From Metabacillus arenae (GTDB lineage: Bacteria > Bacillota > Bacilli > Bacillales > Bacillaceae), in the NCBI RefSeq assembly GCF_014773385.1, contig NZ_JACXAI010000025.1, forward strand, positions 27,449-91,448: a DNA stretch of 64,000 nt, written 5' to 3'. The position numbers and the translations under genes are program-made. Position 1 is the stretch's first letter. Each line of letters starts with the position of its first letter. Of this stretch, positions 7,967-17,355 are shown piece after piece. Under the pieces are notes generated by a model. The model searched no databases, was not told where the DNA came from, and saw only the letters and a list, made by a program, of their open reading frames with translations.

Positions 7967-8983
7967 ATGGTTTTAAAAATTTGGCAGGATATAGAGAAAG
8001 GGAAATTACATCCCCTCTTTTTAGTCACCGGTACAGAAAATTTTCTTCTTCAGGAAACAACGAAAAAGATTGTTCAAGCCGGCCTGAATGAGGAAGAAAA
8101 AGATTTTAATTTATCTGTTCATGATATGGAAGAAACGAGCGTAGATGTTGCCATAGAGGACGCTGAGACACTTCCCTTTTTGGGGGAAAAGCGGATCGTT
8201 ATCATTCAAAATCCAGTTTTTTTGACAGCTGAAAAGAAAAAGGAAAAAATAGATCATAATCTTGATAGGCTAATCCAATATATTCAGGAGCCTGCGCCAT
8301 TTACAACAATGGTTTTTTCAGCACCTTATGAAAAACTGGATGAGCGAAAAAAAATAACAAAGCTAATCAAAAAACAAGCACAAATCGTCGAAGCAAAAAA
8401 CTTATCAAATAACGAAACCGAGCTTTTTATCCATTCATTGGCAAAGCAAGAAGGGAATACGATTGAATCTGCTGCAGTTTTGGAAATTATGTTCTTGACG
8501 AATGGTAACCTTACAGCGATCAGCCAGGAAATGAATAAGCTTTGTACATACGCAGGTTTTGGTAATGATATTACTCAAGAACTGACAAGCCAGCTTGTAG
8601 CCAGAAGCCTTGAGCAAAATATCTTTGAATTGATCGATAAGGTCGTTAACAAAAAAGGTGAGAAAGCCCTGCAGATATTTTATGATTTATTAAAAACAAA
8701 TGAAGAGCCAATAAAAATTTTATCTCTCATTACCACTCAATTTCGACTTATACTTCAAACGAAACAACTTTCTAGTGCCGGATATGGTCAGAAGCAAATA
8801 GCTGGAAATATAAAGATCCATCCATATAGAGTAAAGCTTGCTTTGGAACAAGCCAGATTATTTGATGAGGAAGAACTAAAAGATATAATAAAGCAACTAG
8901 CAGATGCTGATTACGAGCTAAAAACAGGAAAAAAAGACAAGAAGCTGATCATCGAGCTATTCTTATTGAAATTATTTAAATAA
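7967..8983 (+). CDS. holA: DNA polymerase III subunit delta
   Basis: 338 residues of the YqeN/HolA family, the clamp-loader delta subunit that opens the beta clamp during replication. The ATG at 7967 is chosen because caaggag precedes it and the N-terminus (KIWQDIEKGKLHPLFLVTGTE) then matches the family. The in-frame ATG at 7886 would add 27 unrelated residues. Signature segments are LFLVTGTENFLLQE at the start, then the sliding-clamp contact region (ETLPFLGEKRIVIIQN). The C-terminal collar domain includes KILSLITTQFRLILQ. A strong terminator follows immediately. Confidence 0.95.
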   Translation: MVLKIWQDIEKGKLHPLFLVTGTENFLLQETTKKIVQAGLNEEEKDFNLSVHDMEETSVDVAIEDAETLPFLGEKRIVIIQNPVFLTAEKKKEKIDHNLDRLIQYIQEPAPFTTMVFSAPYEKLDERKKITKLIKKQAQIVEAKNLSNNETELFIHSLAKQEGNTIESAAVLEIMFLTNGNLTAISQEMNKLCTYAGFGNDITQELTSQLVARSLEQNIFELIDKVVNKKGEKALQIFYDLLKTNEEPIKILSLITTQFRLILQTKQLSSAGYGQKQIAGNIKIHPYRVKLALEQARLFDEEELKDIIKQLADADYELKTGKKDKKLIIELFLLKLFK

Positions 8984-9018
8984 AAAAACGATCCTCTCAC
9001 TAAAGGATCGTTTTTTTA
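8983..9018 (+). terminator. Rho-independent terminator after holA
   Basis: A 12-bp stem AAAAAACGATCC/GGATCGTTTTTT (8983-8994, 9005-9016) with a 10-base loop and a T run. The 5' arm overlaps the holA stop codon. A-rich and T-rich flanks make it usable from both strands. Confidence 0.93.
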
Positions 9019-9024
9019 TTGTTT

Positions 9025-9200
9025 CAGAAAGTTTAAGTTTATTAAAGTATTAACGTGATAAAGAGTGTATCATTGTCCAGCTCCAGGCGCCATCGGCTCG
9101 AGGTCATAAGCAAATCCGTCAAAAAGGTTAAAAAACAACCTTTCTGCCGGATTTACTTATGCTTGTCGCCGATATGCGGGCGCCCTGCGCTTTTCGTTCT
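9025..9200 (+). repeat. Structured intergenic repeat, copy R2 (GGCGCCATC-type)
   Basis: The full unit runs from the cagaaagtttaagttt leader to the CGCTTTTCGTTC right end. Inner arms of 24 bases (9106-9129 and 9137-9160) pair at 21 positions around a short A-rich loop. Outer arms GGCGCCATCGGC (9086-9097) pair with GCCGAT and GGCGCC (9168-9184). The right end touches the rpsT stop codon. Confidence 0.92.
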
Positions 9201-9466
9201 TATGCATTGATTCCGTTAACAGATTTTGTTAAACGAGATTTAGAGCGAGCTGCTGTGTTTTTGTGGATAATTCCGCTTTGAGCCGCTTTGTCAATTTTTT
9301 TAGTAGCGTCAACTAAGGCAGCTTTAGCGTTATCAGCATCTTTGTTCACAACTAAAGCTTCAACTTTTTTTACTGCTGTACGCATTGAAGATTTCAAAGT
9401 AGCATTTTGAGCACGGCGCTCTTCACTAGTTTTTGTACGTTTAATAGCTGATTTAATGTTAGGCAT
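9200..9466 (-). CDS. rpsT: 30S ribosomal protein S20
   Basis: 88 residues, Lys/Arg/Ala-rich, starting [18 protein letters not shown], the diagnostic S20 N-terminus. S20 (bS20) binds 16S rRNA early in small-subunit assembly. The ATG at 9464-9466 follows aggaggtgaaag; a GTG three codons upstream lies in the ribosome site and is unlikely. Transcribed against holA and gpr, as in B. subtilis. Its TAA stop abuts the right end of repeat R2. Confidence 0.97.
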   Translation of the reverse strand: MPNIKSAIKRTKTSEERRAQNATLKSSMRTAVKKVEALVVNKDADNAKAALVDATKKIDKAAQSGIIHKNTAARSKSRLTKSVNGINA

Positions 9467-9677
9467 TTCTTTCACCTCCTATAAAAGCATTCGAGATCTA
9501 TTTAACTCGATTTTACATTTTCATTGATTAATAAGAACAAGAGATATTCTACCAAACGCCTCTGTATAATGCAATACTCTTGTAAAGGATTTTTCATTGA
9601 AGCAATTCAAAAAGAATGAATTTATCCAGGTTTGGAGAAACTTTATGGTGAGAAAAAAGTGCGCAGGAGGTTTTCTA

Positions 9678-10799
9678 ATGAAAGAGCCTTTAGATTTAAG
9701 CAAATATCAAGTGAGAACAGATTTGGCAATTGAAGCGAAGGACATGGCCGCCGAGCGGCAAACAAACCAAAATCAGGCAGATCAATCTGGTGAGATGAAG
9801 GGCGTCATTGTGAATGAACGTGAAGGTGATGGCGTTAAAATTACATCTTTAGAAATCACAGAAGAGGGTGCAGAGGTAACTGGAAAGAAAAAAGGTACCT
9901 ATTTAACCCTTGAAGTCCAAGGTATTCGCCAGCAGGATTCAGATCTCCAAGAGAAAGTAGTCCAAATATTTGCAAAAGAATTTAGTGCCTTTTTAAAAAA
10001 TTTAAATATTTCTCAGGAAGCAAGCTGTTTAATTGTTGGGCTAGGAAACTGGAACGTAACGCCAGATGCGTTAGGTCCCAATGTCGTGGAAAATTTATTA
10101 ATTACAAACCATTTATTTAGATTACAGCCGGAAAATGTACAAGATGGATTCCGTCCTGTCAGCGCGATTGCTCCAGGAGTGATGGGGATTACAGGAATAG
10201 AAACAAGCGATATTATTATGGGAGTAATTGAAAAGGCAAATCCCGATTTTGTTATCGCAATCGATGCTCTTGCTGCCAGATCAATTGAGAGAGTGAATTC
10301 AACTATTCAAATTTCAGATAGCGGGATTCATCCAGGCTCAGGAGTTGGAAATAAGCGAAAAGAGTTGAGCTATGACACATTAGGTATTCCGGTAATCGCA
10401 ATTGGGATCCCAACTGTAGTTGATGCTGTTTCAATAACGAGTGATACGATTGATTTTATTTTAAAACATTTTGGCCGAGAGTTAAGAGAAGGAGACCGTC
10501 CCTCAAGGTCACTGGCACCTGCTGGTTTAAGCTTTGGGGAGAAAAGAACTCTTTCAGATGAGGATTTACCTGAAGAAGGGCACCGAAATCAGTTTTTAGG
10601 GATGATTGGAACGTTAGAGGAGGAAGAAAAGCGAAGACTCATCCATGAAGTACTCACACCGCTTGGACATAATTTAATGGTAACTCCAAAAGAAGTGGAT
10701 ACATTTATTGAAGACATGGCAAATGTATTAGCAGAAGGACTTAATACAGCGTTGCATAATCAAGTGGATCAGGAAAATAAGGGAACTTATACACATTAA
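9678..10799 (+). CDS. gpr: GPR germination protease
   Basis: 373 residues from the ATG at 9678, behind gcaggagg. Upstream in-frame starts give an unlike N-terminus. GPR cleaves small acid-soluble spore proteins during spore germination. It is made as a zymogen in the forespore and trims its own N-terminal propeptide (here near [11 protein letters not shown]). Family segments seen: [44 protein letters not shown] and [18 protein letters not shown]. It is upstream of spoIIP, the conserved sporulation pair. Forespore sigma control is expected, but no convincing SigG promoter was picked out by eye. Confidence 0.96.
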   Translation: MKEPLDLSKYQVRTDLAIEAKDMAAERQTNQNQADQSGEMKGVIVNEREGDGVKITSLEITEEGAEVTGKKKGTYLTLEVQGIRQQDSDLQEKVVQIFAKEFSAFLKNLNISQEASCLIVGLGNWNVTPDALGPNVVENLLITNHLFRLQPENVQDGFRPVSAIAPGVMGITGIETSDIIMGVIEKANPDFVIAIDALAARSIERVNSTIQISDSGIHPGSGVGNKRKELSYDTLGIPVIAIGIPTVVDAVSITSDTIDFILKHFGRELREGDRPSRSLAPAGLSFGEKRTLSDEDLPEEGHRNQFLGMIGTLEEEEKRRLIHEVLTPLGHNLMVTPKEVDTFIEDMANVLAEGLNTALHNQVDQENKGTYTH

Positions 10800-10862
10800 T
10801 CGGTCTACTTCTTCTAGCTTGTTCATAGATATTTACTAGACAAGCTCTGAAGGAGGTTGACC

Positions 10863-12071
10863 ATGAAACGATTGCGCCCTAATCAAGGAATGGTTGTCAC
10901 AGTCAATGGAACAAGTCTACTAAAATCATTGATGGTCACTATTATTTCATTAGTGATGATTTTCCTATTAACAGGTATTCTAACGTCTTTAAAACCGGAA
11001 TACAGGATCGCATCCTCGTCTATTAATGGATTTGCAAATAACATTGCAGGCGAGGCCTTTGTTCATCTCATAAGTATGGAGAATCATTATTTTAAAAGTG
11101 CCTTGCCCAAAGAGAGCAACCCGCCGAAACTCTCATCTCTTTTATTTAATGTGGTAACCAGTGTTAATCCAGATGACCCGAGAAGTTTATTGGGAAGAGA
11201 GCTTCCAGGGTTTTCCTTGTTTGATAGCGAGATATTGGTGGCTGGAGAGGGGACGAATTATACGACGTTGCCAATAGAATCTGCTCCTCCAATGGAAGTG
11301 TTAGAGAACGAAAGAGAGGCTGCTGCAAAAAATTTAGACGATTTAACTGAGCCAGATAAAGAAAAACCAAAAGCACCACCATCTCAAACAACCGGTGACC
11401 GAAATGTTGTTTATATTTACCACACGCACAATCGAGAATCTTTCTTTCCTATGCTAAATATTGAAAATACTTCAAATGCGAATTTAGCGATGCATTCTGA
11501 AGCAAATATTACATTGGTTGGAGAAAAATTAAAAAAAGAGTTAGAAGCGCAGGGCGTGGGGGCTGTCGTTGAAGATGAAAACTTCTACAACATATTAGCT
11601 GAAAATAAATGGAGTTATAGTAAGTCGTACGCTGCTTCAAGACCGATTGTTGAAAGCGCAATGGCTTCTAATAAGGATATTCAATATATTATTGATATTC
11701 ACAGGGACAGTCAAAGATATGACACAACAACTAAAAAAATAAATGGAAAAGCTTATGCCAAAGTAGCCTTCGTCATTGGAGGTAATTATGCAAATAATGA
11801 AAATAACGTAAAAATCGCGAATGAGCTTCATGACAAGCTTGAAGAAAAGTACCCTGGTCTTAGCAGAGGAATTATAGTAAACAAAGGCTCCCGTACCAAT
11901 GGAGTTTTTAACCAAGACTTAAGCGAAAACGCCATGCTTATCGAATTTGGCGGTGTTGACAACAGCTTAGAAGAGCTTAATCGAACAGCTGCTGCGGTAG
12001 CGGATGTGTTTAGCGAACATTATTGGCAGGCTGAAAAAGTAAATGCTGAAGGAGAAACGCAAAAACAGTAA
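10863..12071 (+). CDS. spoIIP: Stage II sporulation protein P (peptidoglycan amidase/endopeptidase)
   Basis: 402 residues from the ATG at 10863 after aaggaggt. One N-terminal membrane anchor (about residues 19-40, MVTIISLVMIFLLTGIL) precedes a linker rich in Glu and Pro. The amidase domain begins around VYIYHTHNRESF, which holds the metal-binding histidine and glutamate. It continues through DIHRDSQRYDTT to AMLIEFGGVDN, the distal conserved glutamate region. SpoIIP works with SpoIID and SpoIIM to thin septal peptidoglycan and drive engulfment. A short inverted repeat AGCTTGT/ACAAGCT lies in the spacer after gpr. Confidence 0.96.
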   Translation: MKRLRPNQGMVVTVNGTSLLKSLMVTIISLVMIFLLTGILTSLKPEYRIASSSINGFANNIAGEAFVHLISMENHYFKSALPKESNPPKLSSLLFNVVTSVNPDDPRSLLGRELPGFSLFDSEILVAGEGTNYTTLPIESAPPMEVLENEREAAAKNLDDLTEPDKEKPKAPPSQTTGDRNVVYIYHTHNRESFFPMLNIENTSNANLAMHSEANITLVGEKLKKELEAQGVGAVVEDENFYNILAENKWSYSKSYAASRPIVESAMASNKDIQYIIDIHRDSQRYDTTTKKINGKAYAKVAFVIGGNYANNENNVKIANELHDKLEEKYPGLSRGIIVNKGSRTNGVFNQDLSENAMLIEFGGVDNSLEELNRTAAAVADVFSEHYWQAEKVNAEGETQKQ

Positions 12072-12077
12072 TCGGAT

Positions 12078-12443
12078 GTGAGGAAAATGGTAAAGTTCAT
12101 GCTAAAATGCTTTATAATCAGTACAATCTTGCTATTTGGCGTTCTGATTGGCATGCAGCAGGCAAACGTTGGCTTGCTGAATATGAGAGGCTATGAGGAT
12201 CCGGATTTAAAAGGAGCTTTTTATATACCAAATGAGCCATCTGGAGAAGTTGAGGCAACTGTGCTGGGAGAGGAAGTAACGAGCCACAATTTAGAACAAA
12301 AGCAAGAAAAGCTCGAAAAAATCGAAGCATTCAATTTATTCTCCCAAGCCGGAAAATGGATCGCAAACGGCGTTTCGTCTCTAGCCTCCACAATAGCAAG
12401 TTTCTTAGGTGAACTTATATCCAACTTACTCTCCAAAATCTAG
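12078..12443 (+). CDS. yqxA: YqxA family protein (DUF3679)
   Basis: About 121 residues if read from GTG at 12078; an ATG three codons downstream is an equally possible start. A hydrophobic N-terminal segment (about residues 10-24, CFIISTILLFGVLIGM) is followed by QQANVGL, a soluble middle part rich in Glu, and an amphipathic C-terminus (FNLFSQAGKWIANG ... LISNLLSKI). Gene position after spoIIP, the motif GMQQAN and length match YqxA. Its function is unknown; linkage to spoIIP suggests a sporulation role (inference). Its stop lies in the base of a GTGCCAGGCAC hairpin. Confidence 0.85.
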   Translation: MRKMVKFMLKCFIISTILLFGVLIGMQQANVGLLNMRGYEDPDLKGAFYIPNEPSGEVEATVLGEEVTSHNLEQKQEKLEKIEAFNLFSQAGKWIANGVSSLASTIASFLGELISNLLSKI

Positions 12444-12475
12444 TGCCAGGCACCCTTCAGTGCCTGGCACTTTTC
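12442..12475 (+). terminator. Terminator hairpin built from a GTGCCAGGCAC palindrome
   Basis: A 12-bp stem AGTGCCAGGCAC/GTGCCTGGCACT (12442-12453, 12460-12471) followed by TTTT. The arm begins one base after the T of the yqxA TAG stop. Confidence 0.8.
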
Positions 12476-12530
12476 GATAGCTTCCCAAAGCGGTGCCAGG
12501 CACCGTTCATTATGACACCGTTCATTAGTA
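12442..12530. repeat. Cluster of GTGCCAGGCACC palindromes
   Basis: The palindrome occurs as the terminator hairpin (12442-12471) and again as GGTGCCAGGCACC at 12492-12504. It is followed by two copies of ACACCGTTCATTA-like sequence (about 12502-12530). Similar GTGCC/GGCA hairpins end glyS (42764) and ppsR (44482). Confidence 0.6.
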
Positions 12531-12612
12531 TTACTTTATATTGAATCTTGATAACCCTATTGATATAATCTAACCTAGTGCATTGCGTCATTTAGTAGGA
12601 GTGATTAAGGTA

Positions 12613-14451
12613 ATGAAAAGAGAAGATAAATTAAACAGGCAGCAGCGGATCCGGAATTTTTCGATCATTGCACATATTGATCACGGAAAATCAACATTGG
12701 CTGATCGGATTTTAGAAAAGACTTCTGCCATTACGCAGCGTGAAATGAAAGAGCAGCTTCTTGATTCAATGGATCTTGAACGTGAGCGGGGAATCACGAT
12801 TAAATTAAATGCTGTACAGCTCAAATATAAAGCAAAGGATGGAGAAGAATATATTTTTCATCTAATTGATACACCTGGGCATGTCGATTTCACTTATGAG
12901 GTTTCACGAAGCCTTGCAGCATGTGAAGGAGCAGTTCTTGTCGTTGATGCTGCCCAAGGTATAGAAGCGCAGACACTAGCCAATGTCTATTTGGCTTTAG
13001 ATAATGACTTAGAAATCCTGCCTGTTATAAATAAAATTGATTTGCCGAGTGCTGAACCTGAACGGGTAAGGCAGGAAATTGAAGATGTCATTGGTTTGGA
13101 CGCAACAGATGCGGTACTTGCTTCTGCTAAAGCCGGAATAGGAATCGAAGATATCCTCGAGCAAGTTGTTGAAAAAGTCCCTGCACCACAAGGGGATCCA
13201 GATGGCCCGCTTAAAGCGCTGATCTTTGACTCCTTGTATGATGCCTACCGTGGGGTAGTGGCATATATTCGGATAGTTGAAGGAACTGTAAAAGTTGGTC
13301 AGAAAATTAAAATGATGGCAACAGGCAAAGAATTCGAAGTATCAGAGGTTGGCGTATTTACGCCAAAGGCTGTTTCTTGTGACGAGCTGACTGTGGGAGA
13401 TGTTGGTTTTTTATCTGCTTCTATTAAAAATGTCGGAGATACGCGGGTTGGAGATACGATTACGAGTGCTAAAAACGGAGCAGCAGAAGCTCTTCCAGGC
13501 TATCGAAAATTAAATCCAATGGTTTTTTGCGGTCTTTATCCAATTGATACATCCAAATATAATGATTTACGAGAAGCGTTGGAAAAGCTGGAGCTTAACG
13601 ACAGCGCTCTTCAATATGAACCAGAGACATCCCAAGCATTAGGGTTTGGTTTCCGCTGCGGATTTCTAGGGTTATTGCATATGGAAATCATTCAAGAACG
13701 AATTGAACGCGAATTTAAAATTGATCTAATTACCACAGCACCAAGTGTTATCTATCATGTTTATATGACAGATGGCGAGGAAATTAGAGTAGACAATCCA
13801 TCAAATATGCCAGATCCGCAAAAAATTGACCGAATTGAAGAGCCGTATGTTAAAGCGACTGTGATGGTTCCTAATGATTTTGTTGGAGCAGTAATGGAGC
13901 TTTGCCAAGGAAAACGGGGTATATTTGTTGATATGCAATACTTAGACGAAAATCGTGTAAGTATCGTTTATGAAATTCCACTTTCTGAAATTGTCTATGA
14001 TTTCTTCGACCAACTAAAATCAAATACAAAAGGATATGCTTCTTTTGACTATGAATTAATAGGATATAAAGCTTCAAAATTAGTGAAAATGGATATTCTT
14101 TTAAATGCAGAAAAAATTGATGCCCTTTCGTTTATTGTTCACCGGGATTCAGCGTATGAACGCGGTAAAGTAATTGTAGAGAAATTAAAAGAATTGATAC
14201 CGCGCCAGCAATTTGAGGTGCCAATTCAAGCAGCAATCGGACAAAAAATTGTTGCAAGATCATCTATAAAAGCAATGCGAAAGAATGTATTAGCTAAATG
14301 TTATGGAGGAGACATCTCCCGTAAACGTAAACTGCTTGAAAAGCAAAAAGAAGGTAAAAAACGAATGAAGCAAGTAGGATCTGTGGAAGTCCCGCAGGAG
14401 GCCTTTATGGCTGTCCTTAAAATGGATGATACCAACAATAACCCAAAATAA
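12613..14451 (+). CDS. lepA: Elongation factor 4 (LepA)
   Basis: 612 residues, full length. GTPase motifs are in order: AHIDHGKS (P-loop), DTPGH, and NKIDLP, with the switch region RERGITIK. The LepA-specific C-terminal domain ends [21 protein letters not shown]4 binds stalled or back-tracked ribosomes and affects initiation and fidelity. The ATG at 12613 gives the family N-terminus ([17 protein letters not shown]). AGGAG lies 12 bases upstream, and an earlier TTG at 12583 was rejected. A composite hairpin follows, and hemW lies downstream as in B. subtilis. Confidence 0.97.
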   Translation: MKREDKLNRQQRIRNFSIIAHIDHGKSTLADRILEKTSAITQREMKEQLLDSMDLERERGITIKLNAVQLKYKAKDGEEYIFHLIDTPGHVDFTYEVSRSLAACEGAVLVVDAAQGIEAQTLANVYLALDNDLEILPVINKIDLPSAEPERVRQEIEDVIGLDATDAVLASAKAGIGIEDILEQVVEKVPAPQGDPDGPLKALIFDSLYDAYRGVVAYIRIVEGTVKVGQKIKMMATGKEFEVSEVGVFTPKAVSCDELTVGDVGFLSASIKNVGDTRVGDTITSAKNGAAEALPGYRKLNPMVFCGLYPIDTSKYNDLREALEKLELNDSALQYEPETSQALGFGFRCGFLGLLHMEIIQERIEREFKIDLITTAPSVIYHVYMTDGEEIRVDNPSNMPDPQKIDRIEEPYVKATVMVPNDFVGAVMELCQGKRGIFVDMQYLDENRVSIVYEIPLSEIVYDFFDQLKSNTKGYASFDYELIGYKASKLVKMDILLNAEKIDALSFIVHRDSAYERGKVIVEKLKELIPRQQFEVPIQAAIGQKIVARSSIKAMRKNVLAKCYGGDISRKRKLLEKQKEGKKRMKQVGSVEVPQEAFMAVLKMDDTNNNPK

Positions 14452-14470
14452 TTTTGGCTAGAAACCTGTA

Positions 14471-14566
14471 TGAGGCTGACTCAAATAAATCGTACACGAC
14501 GCTTTCAAATGATGGAATGTTCAGTTTGAAGGGTCTTAAGTACAACAATGAGTCAGCCTCATATTT
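14471..14566 (+). terminator. Long inverted repeat after lepA, probable terminator
   Basis: Perfect 13-bp arms TGAGGCTGACTCA (14471-14483) and TGAGTCAGCCTCA (14549-14561) enclose about 65 bases. The enclosed region has further pairing (CTTTCAAA with TTTGAAGGG). A T-rich tail (tatttcattgttt) follows. Confidence 0.65.
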
Positions 14567-14575
14567 CATTGTTTT

Positions 14576-14724
14576 CAGAAAACTTGAATAATAAAAGCGC
14601 CAGGCGCAATCGGCCCTTAGGCCTCAGGCCCAATCCGCCCGAAAAGGTTAAAGAACAACCTTCCAGCAGGCTCGCCTGAATGCTTGTCGCCGAAGGGCTA
14701 GAGCCCCTGAGCTTTTCTAATAAA
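14576..14724 (+). repeat. Structured intergenic repeat, copy R3 (GGCGCAATC-type, shortened leader)
   Basis: Contains GGCGCAATCGGCCCTTAGG, AATCCGCCC, the inner AAAGGTT/AACCTT pair around aaagaac (14643-14662), TTGTCGCCGAAGGGCTAG, and the right end GAGCTTTTCTAATAAAG. The leader after cagaaa is shorter than in R2. It ends at the hemW ribosome site. Confidence 0.88.
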
Positions 14725-14737
14725 GAAGGTGAGTAAA

Positions 14738-15892
14738 TTGATTAAGAGTGCCTATATCCACATCCCCTTTTGTGAACATATTTGTCACTATTGTGACTTT
14801 AATAAAATCTTTATCCAAAATCAGCCTGTTGACCAATATTTAAGCTACTTGCAAAAGGAAATGAGAAATACAATTGAAATCAATCCTATTGACAGCTTAA
14901 AGACAATTTTTATCGGCGGTGGAACTCCTACCGCACTAAATGAAAGAGAGCTTGGCACTTTGATGGAAATAATCCATTCCGAGCTTCCGCTCACGAAGGA
15001 GTTAATTGAATTTGCAGTTGAAGCTAACCCCGGAGATTTAACGAAGGAAAAATTTCTGATTCTAAAAAAGGCTGGTGTAAATCGCCTTAGCTTTGGTGTT
15101 CAAAGCTTTCATAATGAACGCTTAAAGATGATTGGAAGAACACATCGAAAATCAGATGTCATCCGTTCGATTCAGTTAGCAAAAGAAATAGGGTTTGAAA
15201 ACATTAGTATCGATCTCATGTACGCCTTACCAGGACAAACGCTCGAAGAATTTAAGGAAACCTTGGACGAGGCATTTAGCCATAATGTCCAGCATTATTC
15301 TGCATATTCGTTAATTGTAGAGCCTAAAACCGTTTTCTATAATCTGATGAGAAAAGGAAAATTATCTTTGCCGCCACAGGAAGAAGAGGCGTTGATGTAT
15401 GAATATTTAATGGAGTCAATGGAGGAGCATGGATTTCACCAATATGAAATCAGTAACTTTTCTTTACAAGGTTTTGAAAGCAAACACAACTTGACATACT
15501 GGAATAATGAAGATTATTTTGGATTCGGTGCTGGCGCCCATAGTTATATGAATGGCAGGAGATGTGCGAATGCAGGGCCGCTCAAGAAGTACTTTCAAGA
15601 AATCAATGATAAAGGTGTTCCTTATATTAATGTTCATCATGTTACTAAGCATGAAAGAATGGAAGAAGAAATTTTCCTAGGATTAAGGAAAACAAATGGA
15701 ATCAGCAAAGCTATTTTTAAGAAAAAATTCGGTGTGAATATAGAAGATGTATTTGCAGAGCAAATACAGGAACAAATAGAACGAGGGTTATTAGTTAATA
15801 AAGGGGAACAATTGTGTTTAACTCATCAAGGAAAGCTATTGGGGAATGAAGTTTTCCAAACTTTTATCGGAGTTTTAGAAAGCGTGGATTAA
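14738..15892 (+). CDS. hemW: Radical SAM heme chaperone HemW
   Basis: 384 residues from TTG at 14738, five bases after aaggtgag. The GTG at 14729 is part of that ribosome site. The radical SAM cluster motif CEHICHYC is near residue 12. The HemW-type motif HNLTYW (in SKHNLTYWNNEDYFGFGAGAHSY) separates it from coproporphyrinogen III dehydrogenase HemN. HemW binds heme and delivers it to respiratory proteins (established for relatives). It was formerly called an oxygen-independent coproporphyrinogen oxidase. It lies directly upstream of the hrcA operon, as in B. subtilis. Confidence 0.95.
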   Translation: MIKSAYIHIPFCEHICHYCDFNKIFIQNQPVDQYLSYLQKEMRNTIEINPIDSLKTIFIGGGTPTALNERELGTLMEIIHSELPLTKELIEFAVEANPGDLTKEKFLILKKAGVNRLSFGVQSFHNERLKMIGRTHRKSDVIRSIQLAKEIGFENISIDLMYALPGQTLEEFKETLDEAFSHNVQHYSAYSLIVEPKTVFYNLMRKGKLSLPPQEEEALMYEYLMESMEEHGFHQYEISNFSLQGFESKHNLTYWNNEDYFGFGAGAHSYMNGRRCANAGPLKKYFQEINDKGVPYINVHHVTKHERMEEEIFLGLRKTNGISKAIFKKKFGVNIEDVFAEQIQEQIERGLLVNKGEQLCLTHQGKLLGNEVFQTFIGVLESVD

Positions 15893-15994
15893 AAGGTTTG
15901 CGTGGTAAAGCGAGGTTTCATATCCAGCCCGATTATTAAGTCCGTATGGCACTGCAGATTTCAGTGCTGTTTGCCTTGAGTTCCCATAGTTTGA

Positions 15995-16110
15995 TCCTGC
16001 TTCATCGCCTTGTGCCCTTAGGGTGCAAATCCGCCAAAAAGGTTAATAAATATCATTTTTTTCCTGCTCGTATGCTTGCCGCTGAAGGACTAGCGCCTTT
16101 CGCTTTTTAT
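15995..16110 (+). repeat. Structured intergenic repeat, copy R4 (degenerate)
   Basis: Recognisable blocks are GCCCTTAGG, GCAAATCCGCC, AAAAAGGTTAA, GCTCGTATGCTTGCCGC and GACTAGCGCCTTTCGCTTTTT. The leader and the left outer arm are eroded, and the inner 3' arm no longer matches well. It lies just upstream of the hrcA promoter. Confidence 0.65.
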
Positions 16111-16126
16111 AGAGTAATTTAAATGA

Positions 16127-16155
16127 TTGACAATAAGCATTCATTTTGATACTTT
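16127..16155 (+). promoter_or_regulatory. Putative SigA promoter of the hrcA-dnaK heat-shock operon
   Basis: A perfect -35 TTGACA at 16127-16132. The -10 is weaker, near GATACTTT at 16148-16155, with 15-17 base spacing depending on register. Transcription would start close to the CIRCE element. Confidence 0.6.
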
Positions 16156-16166
16156 TTAATATAGAT

Positions 16167-16193
16167 TTAGCACTCGTTCATGCAGAGTGCTAA
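16167..16193 (+). promoter_or_regulatory. CIRCE operator (HrcA binding site)
   Basis: An exact TTAGCACTC - 9 bases - GAGTGCTAA inverted repeat (16167-16175, 16185-16193), identical to the CIRCE consensus. It lies between the promoter and the hrcA ribosome site, the expected place for HrcA repression relieved by heat. Confidence 0.98.
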
Positions 16194-16208
16194 CAGAGGT
16201 GATGAATC

Positions 16209-17261
16209 ATGCTTACTGATCGTCAACTGCTGATATTACAGGTAATCATTGACGATTTTATCTTTTCAGCACAACCTGTGGGCTCTCGTACGTTATCTAA
16301 AAAAGAAGATATTACATTCAGCTCCGCAACCATTCGAAATGAAATGGCTGATTTAGAAGAGCTTGGCTACATTGAAAAAACGCACTCTTCTTCAGGGAGA
16401 GTTCCTTCAGAAAAGGGATATCGATACTATGTAGACCACTTGTTGGCGCCTCAGCGGTTAAAAAAGTCTGATATAACAACTATTCGCTCTTTATTTGCGG
16501 ACCATATTTTTGAACTCGAAAAGGTTGTGCAAAAATCGGCTCAAATTTTATCAGATTTAACAAATTACACAACGATCGTTCTTGGTCCGAAAGTGAATGA
16601 GCATCGTTTGAAAAGGATTCAAATTGTTCCCATAAATGAGGATACAGCTGTCGCGATTATTGTGACGAATACTGGACATGTTGAGAATAAAACGATTTCT
16701 TTTCCAGCAACTGTTTCCCCGGCTGATATTGAGAAAATGGTGAATATTTTAAACGATAAATTAGTTGGTATTCCGCTTTTAGAACTCCGTGACAGAATGT
16801 TCAAAGAAGTAGTTAAACTTTTAAAGGCACATATTCATAATTATGATTCTGTTATGCATGTATTCGCCAGTTCTTTAACATCTGAAGATCATGAGAAAAT
16901 CTTTTTTGGCGGAAAAATGAAAATGTTAAACCAACCTGAATTTAGTGATATTAGCAAAGTGAAAATGCTCCTATCGTTAATTGAGGAGGAAGAAAAGATA
17001 CTTTCACTGCTCCGCGGAAAGGATGCGAATATTTCAATCCAAAACGGCGGAGACATTTCTATTAAAATCGGCAAAGAAAATGAAGTAACGGCAATGGAAA
17101 ATTGCAGCTTAATTACCGCTACTTATTCATTTGCGGATGAACAGATTGGGAAGATTGCCATTCTAGGGCCAACAAGAATGGAATATTCAAGGGTGGTAAG
17201 TTTGTTACAAGTTTTAACATCAGACTTGTCAAAAGCAATCTCTAATTTGTATCATGAATAG
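16209..17261 (+). CDS. hrcA: Heat-inducible transcription repressor HrcA
   Basis: 350 residues, full length. The N-terminal winged helix ([18 protein letters not shown] ... [35 protein letters not shown]) is the HrcA signature. A GAF-like middle and dimerisation domain follow. HrcA binds CIRCE and represses the class I heat-shock genes. It needs GroE for activity, which makes the circuit respond to unfolded protein. The ATG at 16209 follows agaggtgatg. It is the first gene of the operon and repressed by its own product through the CIRCE at 16167. Confidence 0.98.
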   Translation: MLTDRQLLILQVIIDDFIFSAQPVGSRTLSKKEDITFSSATIRNEMADLEELGYIEKTHSSSGRVPSEKGYRYYVDHLLAPQRLKKSDITTIRSLFADHIFELEKVVQKSAQILSDLTNYTTIVLGPKVNEHRLKRIQIVPINEDTAVAIIVTNTGHVENKTISFPATVSPADIEKMVNILNDKLVGIPLLELRDRMFKEVVKLLKAHIHNYDSVMHVFASSLTSEDHEKIFFGGKMKMLNQPEFSDISKVKMLLSLIEEEEKILSLLRGKDANISIQNGGDISIKIGKENEVTAMENCSLITATYSFADEQIGKIAILGPTRMEYSRVVSLLQVLTSDLSKAISNLYHE

Positions 17262-17283
17262 GGATGTTGGTCATATTGAGAAT

Positions 17284-17305
17284 GGATGGGATCTATATTC
17301 CATCC
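17284..17305 (+). promoter_or_regulatory. Stem-loop between hrcA and grpE, possible mRNA processing site
   Basis: A 9-bp stem GGATGGGAT/ATTCCATCC with one G-U pair and a 4-base loop, lacking a strong T run. In B. subtilis the dnaK operon transcript is cleaved between hrcA and grpE; this hairpin lies at that point, so a comparable role is inferred. Confidence 0.5.
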
Positions 17306-17355
17306 CCTTTCCCTTGTCATAAATCGACTAGGGAGATTTTAAGGAGGTGAAGGAA

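Noticed and set aside
9540..9677. SigG promoter for gpr
   Set aside because: A TGAATT near 9616 and a CTTTATG downstream are only a weak match; not enough to annotate.
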